64,000 bases of DNA from Pseudomonas fluorescens (GTDB lineage Bacteria > Pseudomonadota > Gammaproteobacteria > Pseudomonadales > Pseudomonadaceae): contig NZ_JSAK01000013.1 in assembly GCF_000802965.1 (NCBI RefSeq), positions 62,001 to 126,000 on the forward strand, written 5' to 3'. Under the pieces are notes generated by a model. It searched no databases, was not told where the DNA came from, and saw only the letters and a list, made by a program, of their open reading frames with translations. Of the stretch, positions 25,647-34,389 are shown one piece after another. The first letter of the stretch is position 1, and every line of letters starts with the position of its first letter. A program made the translations under genes and the position numbers.

Positions 25647-26726
25647 TTATGGCGCGGCGGGCAGGAGGAACCGCGCAATCACCGGCAGATGATCGGAGAT
25701 GCGCAAGGTATCGTCCTGTCTCACCGTTGCCTCGACCCGTTTGATGCGCGGGCTGTAGAACAGGTAGTCGACCGTGCGGTCCGGGCCGCTCACACCCGGA
25801 TCGTTCGGGTAATGGGTCAGCCAGCGCGCGCGGTCGGCTCCGCCGGCTTCGTTGTTGGTGGGGATCATCGGGTATTTGTCCCACAGCAGATGCAGCGCGC
25901 TGTCGGCGGAGTAGGGCGTGCGTTGTTCGTCGGGCAGGCGCTGAAATTGCCCCAGCGGCAGCAAATTGAAATCGCCGCCGATCAACCACTGCGTGCCACG
26001 GCTTTCAAATTTGTCGAGGAACCTGGCCACGGCCGAGATTTGCCTGTTCACGCTATCGTCAGGTTGCGCTACGCGGTCCAGATGGGTGTTGAGAATGGCC
26101 ATCTGGCCGCCGTCGCTCAATGGCAGGTAAGTGACCAGCAAGGCGTTTCTCGGGCTGAACTGGCGGCTGACGAGGTTGCCCTGGATGACTGGCAGTTGCA
26201 GGCGTTCGGCGTGTTCGATCTGGTAGCGGCTGAGGGTCGCCAGTTGCCGGCCGACGCTGCCGAAGATGTGCAGGTCAGGGACGAAGTCGGCTTTCCAGTC
26301 GAAGGCATGGGTGCTGCAGGGGTAAAGATCGGCGACCCGTTCCTGGAGCAATTTGAGCTGGTTCTGATAAGCGCTGGCCTTGGCGCCGTCATCGAGCTCC
26401 TGCAACAGCACGACGTCCGGCTCCTCATCGCGAATCACGCGCGCCACTTCATCGAGGCTGAAAGCCATGTCTTCCGTCGTGGGGGATTCATCGGTTCCGG
26501 CCGCCAGGTCATTCCAGAACACGTAACGCTTGCCCGCCAGGTACTGGACGTTCCAGGTCATGACTTTCAGCGCCTGGCCGGGAGCCAGGGTCGGTGCCTG
26601 AGTGCTGCAACTGACCGGCAACACTTCCTTGGCGTCGGGGCGCCAGGTCAGGCTGTAGATCATCACGACGATCAGGCCGATGACGATCAACGATCCCAGC
26701 AGGGTGTAGCGCAGTAGTCGGGTCAT
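25647..26726 (-). CDS. Endonuclease/exonuclease/phosphatase family protein, membrane-anchored
   Basis: A 359-residue protein with an N-terminal signal anchor (MTRLLRYTLLGSLIVIGLIV). The EEP fold shows KVMTWNVQYLAG (metal-site Asn), DVVLLQELDDG (catalytic Glu), TYLPLSDGGQMAILNTHLD, GGDFNLLPLGQ and the C-terminal SDHLPVIARF (catalytic His). Family members cleave nucleic acids, phospholipids or phosphoinositide-like substrates; the substrate here cannot be read from sequence. ATG 26726 places the anchor at the N-terminus, and an in-frame ATG at 26765 is the alternative. It is probably periplasmic-facing. Confidence 0.85.
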   Translation of the reverse strand: MTRLLRYTLLGSLIVIGLIVVMIYSLTWRPDAKEVLPVSCSTQAPTLAPGQALKVMTWNVQYLAGKRYVFWNDLAAGTDESPTTEDMAFSLDEVARVIRDEEPDVVLLQELDDGAKASAYQNQLKLLQERVADLYPCSTHAFDWKADFVPDLHIFGSVGRQLATLSRYQIEHAERLQLPVIQGNLVSRQFSPRNALLVTYLPLSDGGQMAILNTHLDRVAQPDDSVNRQISAVARFLDKFESRGTQWLIGGDFNLLPLGQFQRLPDEQRTPYSADSALHLLWDKYPMIPTNNEAGGADRARWLTHYPNDPGVSGPDRTVDYLFYSPRIKRVEATVRQDDTLRISDHLPVIARFLLPAAP

Positions 26727-26792
26727 GGCTCGGCTTATAGCGTTACGAAAGTTGACCCCGAGCATACCCGACTGACGGGCGGTCGCCCACGG

Positions 26793-27467
26793 TCAACGTG
26801 GCCCATCGATTTTTTCCGGTACTTCGCTGATCAGCATGAACAGCCGGAACAGCACCACGCTGGTGAACAGTTGCAGGAAGCTGTGGGCACTGTCGATCAA
26901 CAGCGAGACCACCGGGTTTTGCGGCTCGGGGTAGACCGCCAGCGTCGCGCCCTTGAGCAGCCACAAAGGCGCCATCACACACAGGATGCACACCAGGATG
27001 CGCAGGAAATGCCCACGGGTCAGGCGCAGGCTTTCCTTCATTGCCGCCAGCGGGGCTAGGCCACGCAACACCAACAGGTATTCGCCGAACGCCAGGGTCA
27101 CCATCAGGTAGATACCCGGCAGGAAGTACAGCGACAGGCCGAGCAGAATCAGCAAGGTATTGAGCGCCGTCAGCACGGCGAAGCGCGGCCACAGGTAAGC
27201 GGACCTCGACAGCAGGGCGCGAGTGCTCGGCGATTCGCCACGGCTGCGGGCGTCGAGAAACAGAATCAGCGCGGCGGTGTACAGCGGATAAACCAGCAGG
27301 CCGACCATCACGCTGATACCGGGAAAACTGTCCGGCTCGGTGGAGCGGTCGACCACTAGCTGCAACAGCGCCTCGAAAATCACCAGCGGCAGGCACAGCT
27401 GCACGATCTGGCCCAGATTGCGCTTGAAGAAATAAAGGGAGTCACGCAGCACATCTAACGGATTCAT
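26793..27467 (-). CDS. YciC-like polytopic membrane protein
   Basis: A 224-residue protein with about six membrane helices. The opening NPLDVLRDSLYFFKRNLGQI is typical of the YciC/UPF0259 family. ATG 27467 fits relatives; the frame open to 27554 adds a basic, non-hydrophobic stretch unlike the family. Function is unknown. It is upstream of the EEP gene in the same direction with a 66-base gap. Confidence 0.8.
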   Translation of the reverse strand: MNPLDVLRDSLYFFKRNLGQIVQLCLPLVIFEALLQLVVDRSTEPDSFPGISVMVGLLVYPLYTAALILFLDARSRGESPSTRALLSRSAYLWPRFAVLTALNTLLILLGLSLYFLPGIYLMVTLAFGEYLLVLRGLAPLAAMKESLRLTRGHFLRILVCILCVMAPLWLLKGATLAVYPEPQNPVVSLLIDSAHSFLQLFTSVVLFRLFMLISEVPEKIDGPR

Positions 27468-27645
27468 CAGTCGGTATCGCAGGTGGAAAGCAGTGGCCCA
27501 CTTTAACCGATGATGTGAGGGAGGGCGCAAACGTAAACGTTCGGTAAAGGACATTGAAACGACTTGTTTCAGCCTCCATTAAGGTCGGGCACCTTATCCT
27601 CTGTGGATAAAGGCAACGATTTCCCCGGCAATCTACGAGGTCGCC

Positions 27646-28413
27646 ATGAACAGCGAAGAACAAACCCTGATCGATGGACTGTTTTCCCGGCTGCAACAGG
27701 CCGAAACGGACTCAGCCCCGCGCGACGCCCAGGCCGAGGCGCGGATCAAGGAACACCTGACACGCCAGCCGGCGGCAGGTTATTTCATGACCCAGGCGAT
27801 TCTGGTGCAAGAGGCGGCGATCAAGAGCCTTGATGAACAGAACAAGCAACTGACCGCGCAAGTCCGGCAATTGCAGGCCGACCTGCAACAGGCCAAGGCG
27901 CAAGCGGCGCCGGCTCCGGCGCCGAGTGGCGGTGGTTTCCTGTCGAGCATCTTTGGTGGCGGCAATCGTGATCCGCAACCTGCGCCCGCGCAAAGTGCGC
28001 CGGTGTCGAGCGGTGGCGGCTGGCGTGAGCCGGCGCGTCCGGCATTCAACTCGCAGCCGCCCCAGCAAAACTTCGGCACGCCGCAGCAAAACTACGCACC
28101 GCAACAGCAGGCAGCGGCGGGCAGCAGTTTCCTCGGTGGCGCGCTGAAAACCGCGGCCGGCGTCGCGGGTGGCGTGATGCTGGCACAAGGCATCAGCAGC
28201 CTGTTCCATCACAATCAGCAACCGGAAGAAATCGTCGAAGTCATCAAGGAAGAACCGGCCCAGGTCAACGACCAGAGCAACAACGGCTGGGGCGACGACC
28301 AGCGCATGGCCGGTAACGATTCCTACGGCAATGACCAGGGCGGTTTTGCTGACGCCAACTACAGCGATGACAGCTCATCGTTCTTTGGCGGAGACGACGA
28401 CTCCTACGTCTGA
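27646..28413 (+). CDS. DUF2076 domain protein
   Basis: A 255-residue protein opening with MNSEEQTLIDGLFSRLQQAE. A coiled coil at about 60-90 (QNKQLTAQVRQLQADLQQAK) is followed by a Gly/Pro/Gln-rich linker (SGGGFLSSIFGGG). A short hydrophobic GALKTAAGVAGGVMLAQGIS segment (about 163-182) precedes a strongly acidic Asp/Ser-rich tail. These are DUF2076 features. Function is unknown, and it may be a periplasmic or ABC-substrate-like accessory protein. ATG follows a GAGG-containing site. Confidence 0.85.
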   Translation: MNSEEQTLIDGLFSRLQQAETDSAPRDAQAEARIKEHLTRQPAAGYFMTQAILVQEAAIKSLDEQNKQLTAQVRQLQADLQQAKAQAAPAPAPSGGGFLSSIFGGGNRDPQPAPAQSAPVSSGGGWREPARPAFNSQPPQQNFGTPQQNYAPQQQAAAGSSFLGGALKTAAGVAGGVMLAQGISSLFHHNQQPEEIVEVIKEEPAQVNDQSNNGWGDDQRMAGNDSYGNDQGGFADANYSDDSSSFFGGDDDSYV

Positions 28414-28423
28414 AAACCCCGAA

Positions 28424-28536
28424 CCTGTGGCGAGCGAGCTTGTTCGCGCTGGGTCGCGAAGCGGCATCCTGCTCTGTGTTTAGAAAGAAGCGGGTCTGCT
28501 ACGCAGCCCAGCGGGAGCAAGCTCCCTCGCCACGGG
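28424..28536. repeat. Inverted REP pair, GTGGCGAG..GAGCTTG class
   Basis: CCTGTGGCGAGCGAGCTTG faces CAAGCTCCCTCGCCACGG; the spacer has a GGGTCGCGAAGCGG segment as in the sister copies at 6121 and 60797. The remaining bases to 28668 hold the promoter of the NYN gene, with no further gene visible. Confidence 0.75.
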
Positions 28537-28668
28537 TTTTCATTTCATAGTGCCATTCGTCTGGGCTGCCCAAGCGCTTGCGGCCGATTATTCGCGGAAC
28601 CCTCCTTCAGGCTGGCATACTGGGCGACTTTTCGGGCCTGGTGCCTGAGTCAGCCTTGAGGAACTCCG

Positions 28669-29148
28669 GTGAAAAAAATCGCAGTGTTCGCCGATGTCCA
28701 GAACCTCTATTACACCGTGCGTCAGGCCTATGGTTGTCACTTCAACTACGCCGCGCTGTGGGCTGATGTCAGCAAACAGGGCGAGATCGTCGAGGCCTAC
28801 GCCTACGCGATCGACCGTGGTGACAGCAAGCAGCAGCAGTTCCAGCAGATCCTGCGCAACCTCGGTTTCACCGTGAAGCTCAAACCGTACATCCAGCGCA
28901 GCGACGGCTCGGCCAAGGGCGACTGGGACGTGGGCATCACCCTCGACATCATGGACGCCGCCGACCACGTCGACGAAGTGGTGTTGGCTTCCGGTGACGG
29001 TGATTTCGACATGCTGCTGGAACGCATCATCAGCAAGCACGGCGTACAAGCGGTGGCCTATGGCGTACCGGGCCTGACCGCCAATTCGCTGATCCGCGCC
29101 GCCAGCCGCTACGTGCCGATCGAAGGCGCCTTGCTGCTCAAGAATTGA
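28669..29148 (+). CDS. NYN domain protein (LabA/DUF88 family)
   Basis: A 159-residue PIN-like NYN nuclease. The catalytic acids are in VFADVQNLYY (Asp near residue 7), KGDWDVGITLDIM and ASGDGDFDML. Family members are thought to be RNases. The start is GTG with GAGGAA upstream. It is 22 bases ahead of the DnaQ-like exonuclease gene, so the two nucleases are probably co-transcribed. Confidence 0.88.
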   Translation: MKKIAVFADVQNLYYTVRQAYGCHFNYAALWADVSKQGEIVEAYAYAIDRGDSKQQQFQQILRNLGFTVKLKPYIQRSDGSAKGDWDVGITLDIMDAADHVDEVVLASGDGDFDMLLERIISKHGVQAVAYGVPGLTANSLIRAASRYVPIEGALLLKN

Positions 29149-29170
29149 TTTTTACGGAGTTGAAACAGGT

Positions 29171-29776
29171 TTGGAACGCATCGCAGTCATCGACTTTGAA
29201 ACCACCGGGATCTCCCCGAGCAGCAGCTGCCGGGCCACGGAAATTGCCGTGGTGATCCTTGAACAGGGGCGCATCGTCGAGCGTTACCAGAGCCTGATGA
29301 ACGCCGGCGTGCGCGTCCCGGCCTTCATCGAACAACTCACCGGCATCAGCAACGCCATGTTGCGCACCGCACCGTCGGCGGAGCAGGTGATGAACGAAGT
29401 GAATGAGTTCGTCGGCATCACGCCGTTGCTGGCGCATAACGCTGCGTTCGACCAGAAGTTCTGGGACTTCGAACTCGGCCGGATCAAACGCACCCGCCTG
29501 CAAAACTTTGCCTGTTCGCTACTGTTGGCCCGCCGCCTGATGCCTGCGGCGCCGAACCACAAACTCGGCACCCTCACCACGTTTGCCAACTTGCCGCACA
29601 CCGGCAAGGCTCACCGGGCGATGGCGGATGCCGAGATGGCAGCCAACCTGACGGCGCATCTGGCTGAAGAGCTGCGGCACAAACATGGCTTGCGCGAGCT
29701 GTCCCATGATTTGCTGTGCAAGCTGCAGAAAGTGCCGGCGGCCAAAGTAACCGAGCACCTCCAGCGCTATCGCTAA
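29171..29776 (+). CDS. DnaQ-like 3'-5' exonuclease
   Basis: A 201-residue DEDDh exonuclease: Exo I VIDFETTGIS (about 6-15), Exo II LAHNAAFDQKFWDFEL, and Exo III HRAMADAEMAANL with the His-x4-Asp spacing. The length matches single-domain epsilon-like or RNase T-like enzymes. The start is TTG, as no ATG or GTG precedes the Exo I motif. It probably trims nucleic acid 3' ends with the NYN protein upstream, but the substrate is unknown. Confidence 0.88.
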   Translation: MERIAVIDFETTGISPSSSCRATEIAVVILEQGRIVERYQSLMNAGVRVPAFIEQLTGISNAMLRTAPSAEQVMNEVNEFVGITPLLAHNAAFDQKFWDFELGRIKRTRLQNFACSLLLARRLMPAAPNHKLGTLTTFANLPHTGKAHRAMADAEMAANLTAHLAEELRHKHGLRELSHDLLCKLQKVPAAKVTEHLQRYR

Positions 29777-29788
29777 TCCTGTAGGACG

Positions 29789-30241
29789 TTATTTGCCGTT
29801 GCTTTCGATGTGGCCCAACGGCACGCGCTTTTCGATGGCGCTAGACAACACAATCGACGTCTTGCTGAACCCAAACGTGGCAATCCGGTTGATCAACTCT
29901 TCCAGCTCCGGCATCGAACCCACCGCCGCCTGCATGATCACGCACGGATCGCCGGTCACCCGGTGGCATTCGGTCAGCTGCGGGATTTTGATCAGGTCGT
30001 CGTAGGCTTTCTGATTGCCGTGCTGGTTCAGGCGCAGTTCGATGACGCACTGGATCGGCAGTCCGAGCTTGGCCATGTCGACTTTTGCCTGATAACCGGT
30101 GATCACGCCGCTGGCTTCGAGCTTGGCCACGCGTTCGGCCACGGCCGGGGCGGACAGGTTGACCTTGCGCGCGAGGTCGGCGTAGGACGCGCGACCGTTT
30201 TCCAGCAGGGCGCTGAGCAGCATGCGGTCGTACTTATCCAT
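29789..30241 (-). CDS. Lrp/AsnC family transcriptional regulator
   Basis: A 150-residue regulator beginning MDKYDRMLLSALLENGRASYADLARKVNLS with the winged helix at 4-60. The RAM domain follows (VTGDPCVIMQAAVGSMPELEELINRI). It is divergent from the EamA transporter gene with a 165-base gap that includes an AT-rich promoter-like stretch (30300-30370). It may control that exporter, a common arrangement for amino acid efflux. Confidence 0.9.
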   Translation of the reverse strand: MDKYDRMLLSALLENGRASYADLARKVNLSAPAVAERVAKLEASGVITGYQAKVDMAKLGLPIQCVIELRLNQHGNQKAYDDLIKIPQLTECHRVTGDPCVIMQAAVGSMPELEELINRIATFGFSKTSIVLSSAIEKRVPLGHIESNGK

Positions 30242-30406
30242 CGGGGGAACTCCTGAAAATGGCCGACTTTCGAAAACACGGTATATAGCGCTGAACTCCG
30301 TGCTTTGAAAAGTGTACTGGCGGTTTAAACAGGTTTTGTAACTTATTTTCCGGCGCTGGCCTTTCTAGAATAGCCGTTCACTTGTACTTGCCTGTGAGCT
30401 GCCCCC

Positions 30407-31336
30407 ATGTCCGGCCTTCGTCGCTTTCCCTTGCCCTTGATCGCTGCCTTCTTCGCCTTGTATGTGATTTGGGGGTCGACTTACCTAGTGATCCGTATCG
30501 GCGTGGAGTACTGGCCGCCGTTGCTGCTGGCGGGCATCCGTTTCGTGATTGCCGGGACCTTGATGTACGCCTTCCTGCGCTGGCGTGGCGCGCCGGCACC
30601 GACCTGGGCGCAGTGGAAAGCCGCCGGGATCATCGGGATTTTGTTGCTGGCCTGTGGCAACGGTGCGGTCAGCGTGGCTGAGCACACCGGTGTGGCTTCT
30701 GGAGTGGCGGCGTTGGCCGTGGCGACGGTGCCGTTGTTTACCTTGCTCTGCGGATATTTCTGGGGTGCGCGTAATACTCGTCTCGAATGGGCGGGGATTG
30801 TGCTCGGGTTGATCGGCATTGCCATGCTCAACCTCGGCTCCAACCTGCAATCGAGCCCGTTGGGGGCGGCGTTGCTGATTTTTGCGGCGGCCACCTGGGC
30901 GTTCGGTTCTGTGTGGAGCAAACACTTGCCGCTGCCCCAAGGGGCAATGGCCAGTGCCGTGGAGATGCTGGTGGGCGGCGTCGTGTTGCTGATTGCCAGC
31001 GCGGTCAGCGGTGAACACCTGGAAAAGGTGCCGCCGATCGAAGGCTGGGCCGCACTCGCGTACCTGACCGTGTTCGGTTCGATCATCGCCTTCAACGCCT
31101 ACATGTACTTGTTGAAACACGTGCGCCCGGCGGCGGCCACCAGTTATGCCTACGTCAACCCGGCGGTGGCGGTGTTGCTGGGGATCGCGTTCGTCGGCGA
31201 GACCATCGGTATCGAAGAAGCTTTGGCGATGGCGGTGATCATCAGCGCCGTGGTGTTGATCGGCCTGCCGCAGTGGCGCCGTGCTCCGGCGCTACCGACG
31301 GTGAAGGTGGTGCCGACAGAATCCCGTGTGAATTAG
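30407..31336 (+). CDS. EamA/DMT family transporter (YedA-like)
   Basis: A 309-residue inner-membrane protein with ten helices in two EamA repeats. It opens with LIAAFFALYVIWGSTYLVIRIGVE and has a second-repeat FGSIIAFNAYMYLLKHVRPAAATSYAYVNP motif typical of YedA/RhtA-type exporters. It probably exports an amino acid or metabolite. The adjacent divergent Lrp gene supports an amino acid signal. RhlE starts 76 bases downstream. Confidence 0.88.
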   Translation: MSGLRRFPLPLIAAFFALYVIWGSTYLVIRIGVEYWPPLLLAGIRFVIAGTLMYAFLRWRGAPAPTWAQWKAAGIIGILLLACGNGAVSVAEHTGVASGVAALAVATVPLFTLLCGYFWGARNTRLEWAGIVLGLIGIAMLNLGSNLQSSPLGAALLIFAAATWAFGSVWSKHLPLPQGAMASAVEMLVGGVVLLIASAVSGEHLEKVPPIEGWAALAYLTVFGSIIAFNAYMYLLKHVRPAAATSYAYVNPAVAVLLGIAFVGETIGIEEALAMAVIISAVVLIGLPQWRRAPALPTVKVVPTESRVN

Positions 31337-31412
31337 GGTAAACTGCGCGGCATTGCATCTTTTTTGCACACTTGCTTCGCACAACCGCGCTGAATTTTCC
31401 TACGGTATTCCC

Positions 31413-32750
31413 ATGACTTTCGCCACCCTTGGCCTGATCGAACCCTTGCTGCGCTCCCTCGAGACGCTCGGCTACCAGACTCCGACGCCGGTTCAGGCGC
31501 AAGCCATTCCCGCGGTGCTGGCCGGTCGCGACCTGATGGCCGCCGCCCAGACCGGCACCGGCAAGACCGCCGGTTTCGCCCTGCCGCTTCTGCAATTGCT
31601 GGCGATGGAAGGGCCGAAAGTCACCGCCAACTCGGTGCGTGCGCTGATCCTGGTGCCGACCCGTGAACTGGCCGAGCAGGTTCACGAAGCCGTGCGCCAG
31701 TACGCCGAGAACCTGCCGTTGCGCACGTACGCGGTGTACGGCGGCGTCAGCATCAACCCGCAAATGATGAAGCTGCGCAGCGGCGTCGATTTGCTGGTGG
31801 CGACCCCGGGCCGTTTGCTCGATCTGTTCCGCCAGAACGCGCTGAAGTTCAACCAGTTGCAAACCCTGGTGCTGGACGAAGCCGACCGCATGCTCGACCT
31901 GGGTTTTTCCGAGGAGCTGGCGAACATTTACCGCGCGCTGCCGAAGAAACGTCAGACGCTGCTGTTCTCCGCGACCTTCTCCGACGAGATCCGCCTGCTG
32001 GCCGGGCAGATGCTCAACGACCCGCTGACAGTCGAAGTCAGCCCGCGCAACGTCGCTGCCAACACCGTCAAGCAATGGATCGTGACGGTGGACAAGAAGC
32101 GCAAGCCGGAACTGTTCGTGCACCTGATGCGCAAGGGCAAGTGGAAGCAGGTGCTGGTGTTCGCCAAAACCCGCAACGGCGTGGATGCGCTGGTGGAAAA
32201 ACTTCAGGGCCTGGGCATCAATGCCGACGGCATCCACGGCGACAAACCGCAGGCGACCCGTCAGCGTGCGCTGGACCGTTTCAAGGCGAGTGAAGTGCAG
32301 ATCCTGGTCGCCACTGACGTGGCGGCTCGTGGCCTGGACATCGAAGACTTGCCGCTGGTGGTCAATTTCGACTTGCCGATCGTGGCCGAGGACTACATCC
32401 ACCGCATCGGTCGTACCGGCCGTGCGGGCTCGACCGGCGAGGCCATTTCGCTGGTTTGCGCGGATGAAGTGAATCTTCTGTCGGCCATCGAGATGTTGAC
32501 CCGTCAGACGTTGAAGCGTCAGAACGAACCTGACTTCGAGCCTGAGCACCGAGTGCCGGATACCGATGCCAGTGGGCAGGTCGTCAAGAAGCCGAAAAAA
32601 CCGAAGAAGCCGAAGGCTTCGGGTGGTGGCGGCAAACGCAATCTGGGTAAATGGGTTGATAGCGGTGAAGTTGCGCCGGCGGAACCTTCGGTCAAGCCTG
32701 TGCGAAAAGTGCCGGTGTTCAATACTGGGCCGCGTAAGCGCAAACCTTGA
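31413..32750 (+). CDS. rhlE: DEAD-box RNA helicase RhlE
   Basis: A 445-residue RNA helicase. Motifs in order: Q motif (TPTPVQAQAIP), AAQTGTGKTA (motif I, about 44), PTRELAEQV, TPGRLLD, VLDEADRML (DEAD, about 155), LFSATFS (III), ATDVAARGLD and HRIGRTGRAG (VI). The C-terminal tail (from about 375) is Lys/Pro-rich (KKPKKPKKPK) and basic, as in RhlE proteins that act in ribosome maturation and RNA decay. ATG 31413 is chosen since the Q-motif region then begins as usual. Confidence 0.92.
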   Translation: MTFATLGLIEPLLRSLETLGYQTPTPVQAQAIPAVLAGRDLMAAAQTGTGKTAGFALPLLQLLAMEGPKVTANSVRALILVPTRELAEQVHEAVRQYAENLPLRTYAVYGGVSINPQMMKLRSGVDLLVATPGRLLDLFRQNALKFNQLQTLVLDEADRMLDLGFSEELANIYRALPKKRQTLLFSATFSDEIRLLAGQMLNDPLTVEVSPRNVAANTVKQWIVTVDKKRKPELFVHLMRKGKWKQVLVFAKTRNGVDALVEKLQGLGINADGIHGDKPQATRQRALDRFKASEVQILVATDVAARGLDIEDLPLVVNFDLPIVAEDYIHRIGRTGRAGSTGEAISLVCADEVNLLSAIEMLTRQTLKRQNEPDFEPEHRVPDTDASGQVVKKPKKPKKPKASGGGGKRNLGKWVDSGEVAPAEPSVKPVRKVPVFNTGPRKRKP

Positions 32751-32775
32751 TTAGCGGCGGCGTCTAGTAGGTCGT

Positions 32776-32851
32776 CATCGCCAGCAGGCTGGCTCCCACA
32801 GGTTTTTGTGAACGACGCAAATCCCCTGTGGGAGCTAGCCTGCTGGCGATG
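32776..32851. repeat. Inverted REP pair, CATCGCCAGCAGGCTGGCTCC class
   Basis: CATCGCCAGCAGGCTGGC at 32776 faces TAGCCTGCTGGCGATG ending near 32851, with the outer arms pointing away from each other. It lies between convergent rhlE and the flavoprotein gene. Related arms are at 49963 and 52789. Confidence 0.75.
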
Positions 32852-32866
32852 GGGACGACTCGGTTT

Positions 32867-34108
32867 TCAGCCCTTGCGTCGCAACCACTCCACCATCCCC
32901 ATTCCCGCCGCACGCCCACTGGCAAAACACGCGGTCAGCAGATAGCCGCCCGTTGGCGCCTCCCAATCAAGCATTTCCCCTGCGCAGAAAACCCCCGGCA
33001 ATTGCTTGAGCATCAAGCGCTCATCCATTGCTTCGAACAACACACCGCCAGCGCTGCTGATGGCCTCGTCCAGTGGACGGGTTTTCACCAGTGTCAGGGG
33101 CAGCGCCTTGATCGCCTTGGCCAGCAATGACAGGTCGCTAAAGGTCTCGGCCGATGTCAGCTCTCGCAACAGCGCCGCTTTCACCCCGTCTATCCCCAAC
33201 TGACTGTGCAGATGCTTGGCCATCGAACGTGAACCGCGCGGTTTGCTCAATGCAGCCTGGATTTTATCCACAGGCCGGCCCGGCAGCAGGTCCAGGTGAA
33301 TGGTTGCCGAACCGTGCTGGTTGATCGCCTCGCGGATGGGTGCCGACAGCGCGTAGATCAAACTGCCTTCAATACCCGTGGCAGTGATCACGCATTCACC
33401 GAGTCGCGGCACGTCGTCGTTGAGGCCGATGGCGATGTTTTTCAGCGGTGCTCCGGCGAATTTGCTGACCATCAATTCGCTCCAGGCCTGCACCTCGAAG
33501 CCGCAATTACTTGGTTGCAAGGGAGCAAGTCCTACGCCGCGTTGCTCCAGTGGCAACATCCACGCGCCGTCCGAACCCAGACGCGCCCAACTACCGCCGC
33601 CGAGGGCGAGCAAGGTTGCGTCAGGCGTCAAGGTTTTTTCACCTTCGGGACTCGACACTTTCAAGCTGCCATCGGCATTCCAGCCGAGCCAGCGGTGGCG
33701 GGTGTGGATAACTACGCCACTGTCGCGCAAGCGCTTGAGCCAGGCGCGCAACAGTGGCGCGGCTTTCATGTCGGTGGGAAACACCCGGCCGGAGCTGCCG
33801 ACAAAGGTTTCAATGCCCAGGTCGTGTATCCACTGGCACAACGCATCGGCGCCGAAGCTACGCAGCAGCGGCGCAATCTGCGGTGCGCGTTCGGCGTAGC
33901 GCGAGAGGAACGCCGGGTAGGCTTCGGAGTGGGTGATATTCATGCCGCCGACGCCGGCGAGCAGAAACTTCCGACCAACCGAGGGCATGCCGTCGTACAG
34001 GTCGACCTTGATCCCGGCCCGGCTCAACACTTCAGCCGCCATCAGCCCGGCGGGGCCGCCGCCGATGATGGCGACTTGGGAGGAGGGAGAAGTGCTGGCC
34101 TGAGTCAT
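32867..34108 (-). CDS. HI0933-type NAD(P)/FAD-dependent flavoprotein (TIGR03862 group)
   Basis: A 413-residue flavoprotein. The dinucleotide motif VAIIGGGPAGLMAAEVLSRAG is at the N-terminus. GRKFLLAGVGGMNITHSE is typical of the HI0933/BaiN-like group. LLALGGGSWARLGSDG, then GVFCAGEMLDWEAPTGGYLLTACFASG near the C-terminus, complete the FAD-binding domain. The biological reaction is unknown. It is upstream of no obvious partner, and its 281-base upstream gap contains a repeat pair and two DnaA-box-like sequences. Confidence 0.88.
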   Translation of the reverse strand: MTQASTSPSSQVAIIGGGPAGLMAAEVLSRAGIKVDLYDGMPSVGRKFLLAGVGGMNITHSEAYPAFLSRYAERAPQIAPLLRSFGADALCQWIHDLGIETFVGSSGRVFPTDMKAAPLLRAWLKRLRDSGVVIHTRHRWLGWNADGSLKVSSPEGEKTLTPDATLLALGGGSWARLGSDGAWMLPLEQRGVGLAPLQPSNCGFEVQAWSELMVSKFAGAPLKNIAIGLNDDVPRLGECVITATGIEGSLIYALSAPIREAINQHGSATIHLDLLPGRPVDKIQAALSKPRGSRSMAKHLHSQLGIDGVKAALLRELTSAETFSDLSLLAKAIKALPLTLVKTRPLDEAISSAGGVLFEAMDERLMLKQLPGVFCAGEMLDWEAPTGGYLLTACFASGRAAGMGMVEWLRRKG

Positions 34109-34161
34109 GATGAGAGCTGCGGTGTGGCGGAGTAGCCGCGCATTCTAGCAGTACGCGATAA

Positions 34162-34253
34162 CTGTGGGAGCGGGCTTGCCCGCGATTGCGGATTATCAGT
34201 CAATGAGGATGTTGAACGTGCCGGCCTCATCGCGGGCAAGCCCGCTCCCACAG
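34162..34253. repeat. Inverted REP pair, CTGTGGGAGCGGGCTTGCCC class
   Basis: CTGTGGGAGCGGGCTTGCCC at 34162 faces its complement ending at 34253, almost identical in arms to the pair at 3456. The rest of the gap up to 34389 holds no gene. Confidence 0.85.
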
Positions 34254-34389
34254 GGGGTTGAAGATGATTTAAAAGGTGATTAAAAAATGATCACTGTTCT
34301 GTAGCCCAAGCTCCGCGTGGCTTGTAGTCCCTTTCACTCAGGTTATCCACAGGCAGTTCCACAGGCATTGTGGGTAAAGCATCCACGAC

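Noticed and set aside
34343-34377. Replication origin suggested by DnaA boxes
   Set aside because: Only two boxes, no AT-rich unwinding element, and none of the genes that flank oriC (dnaA, rpmH, gidA) are present.
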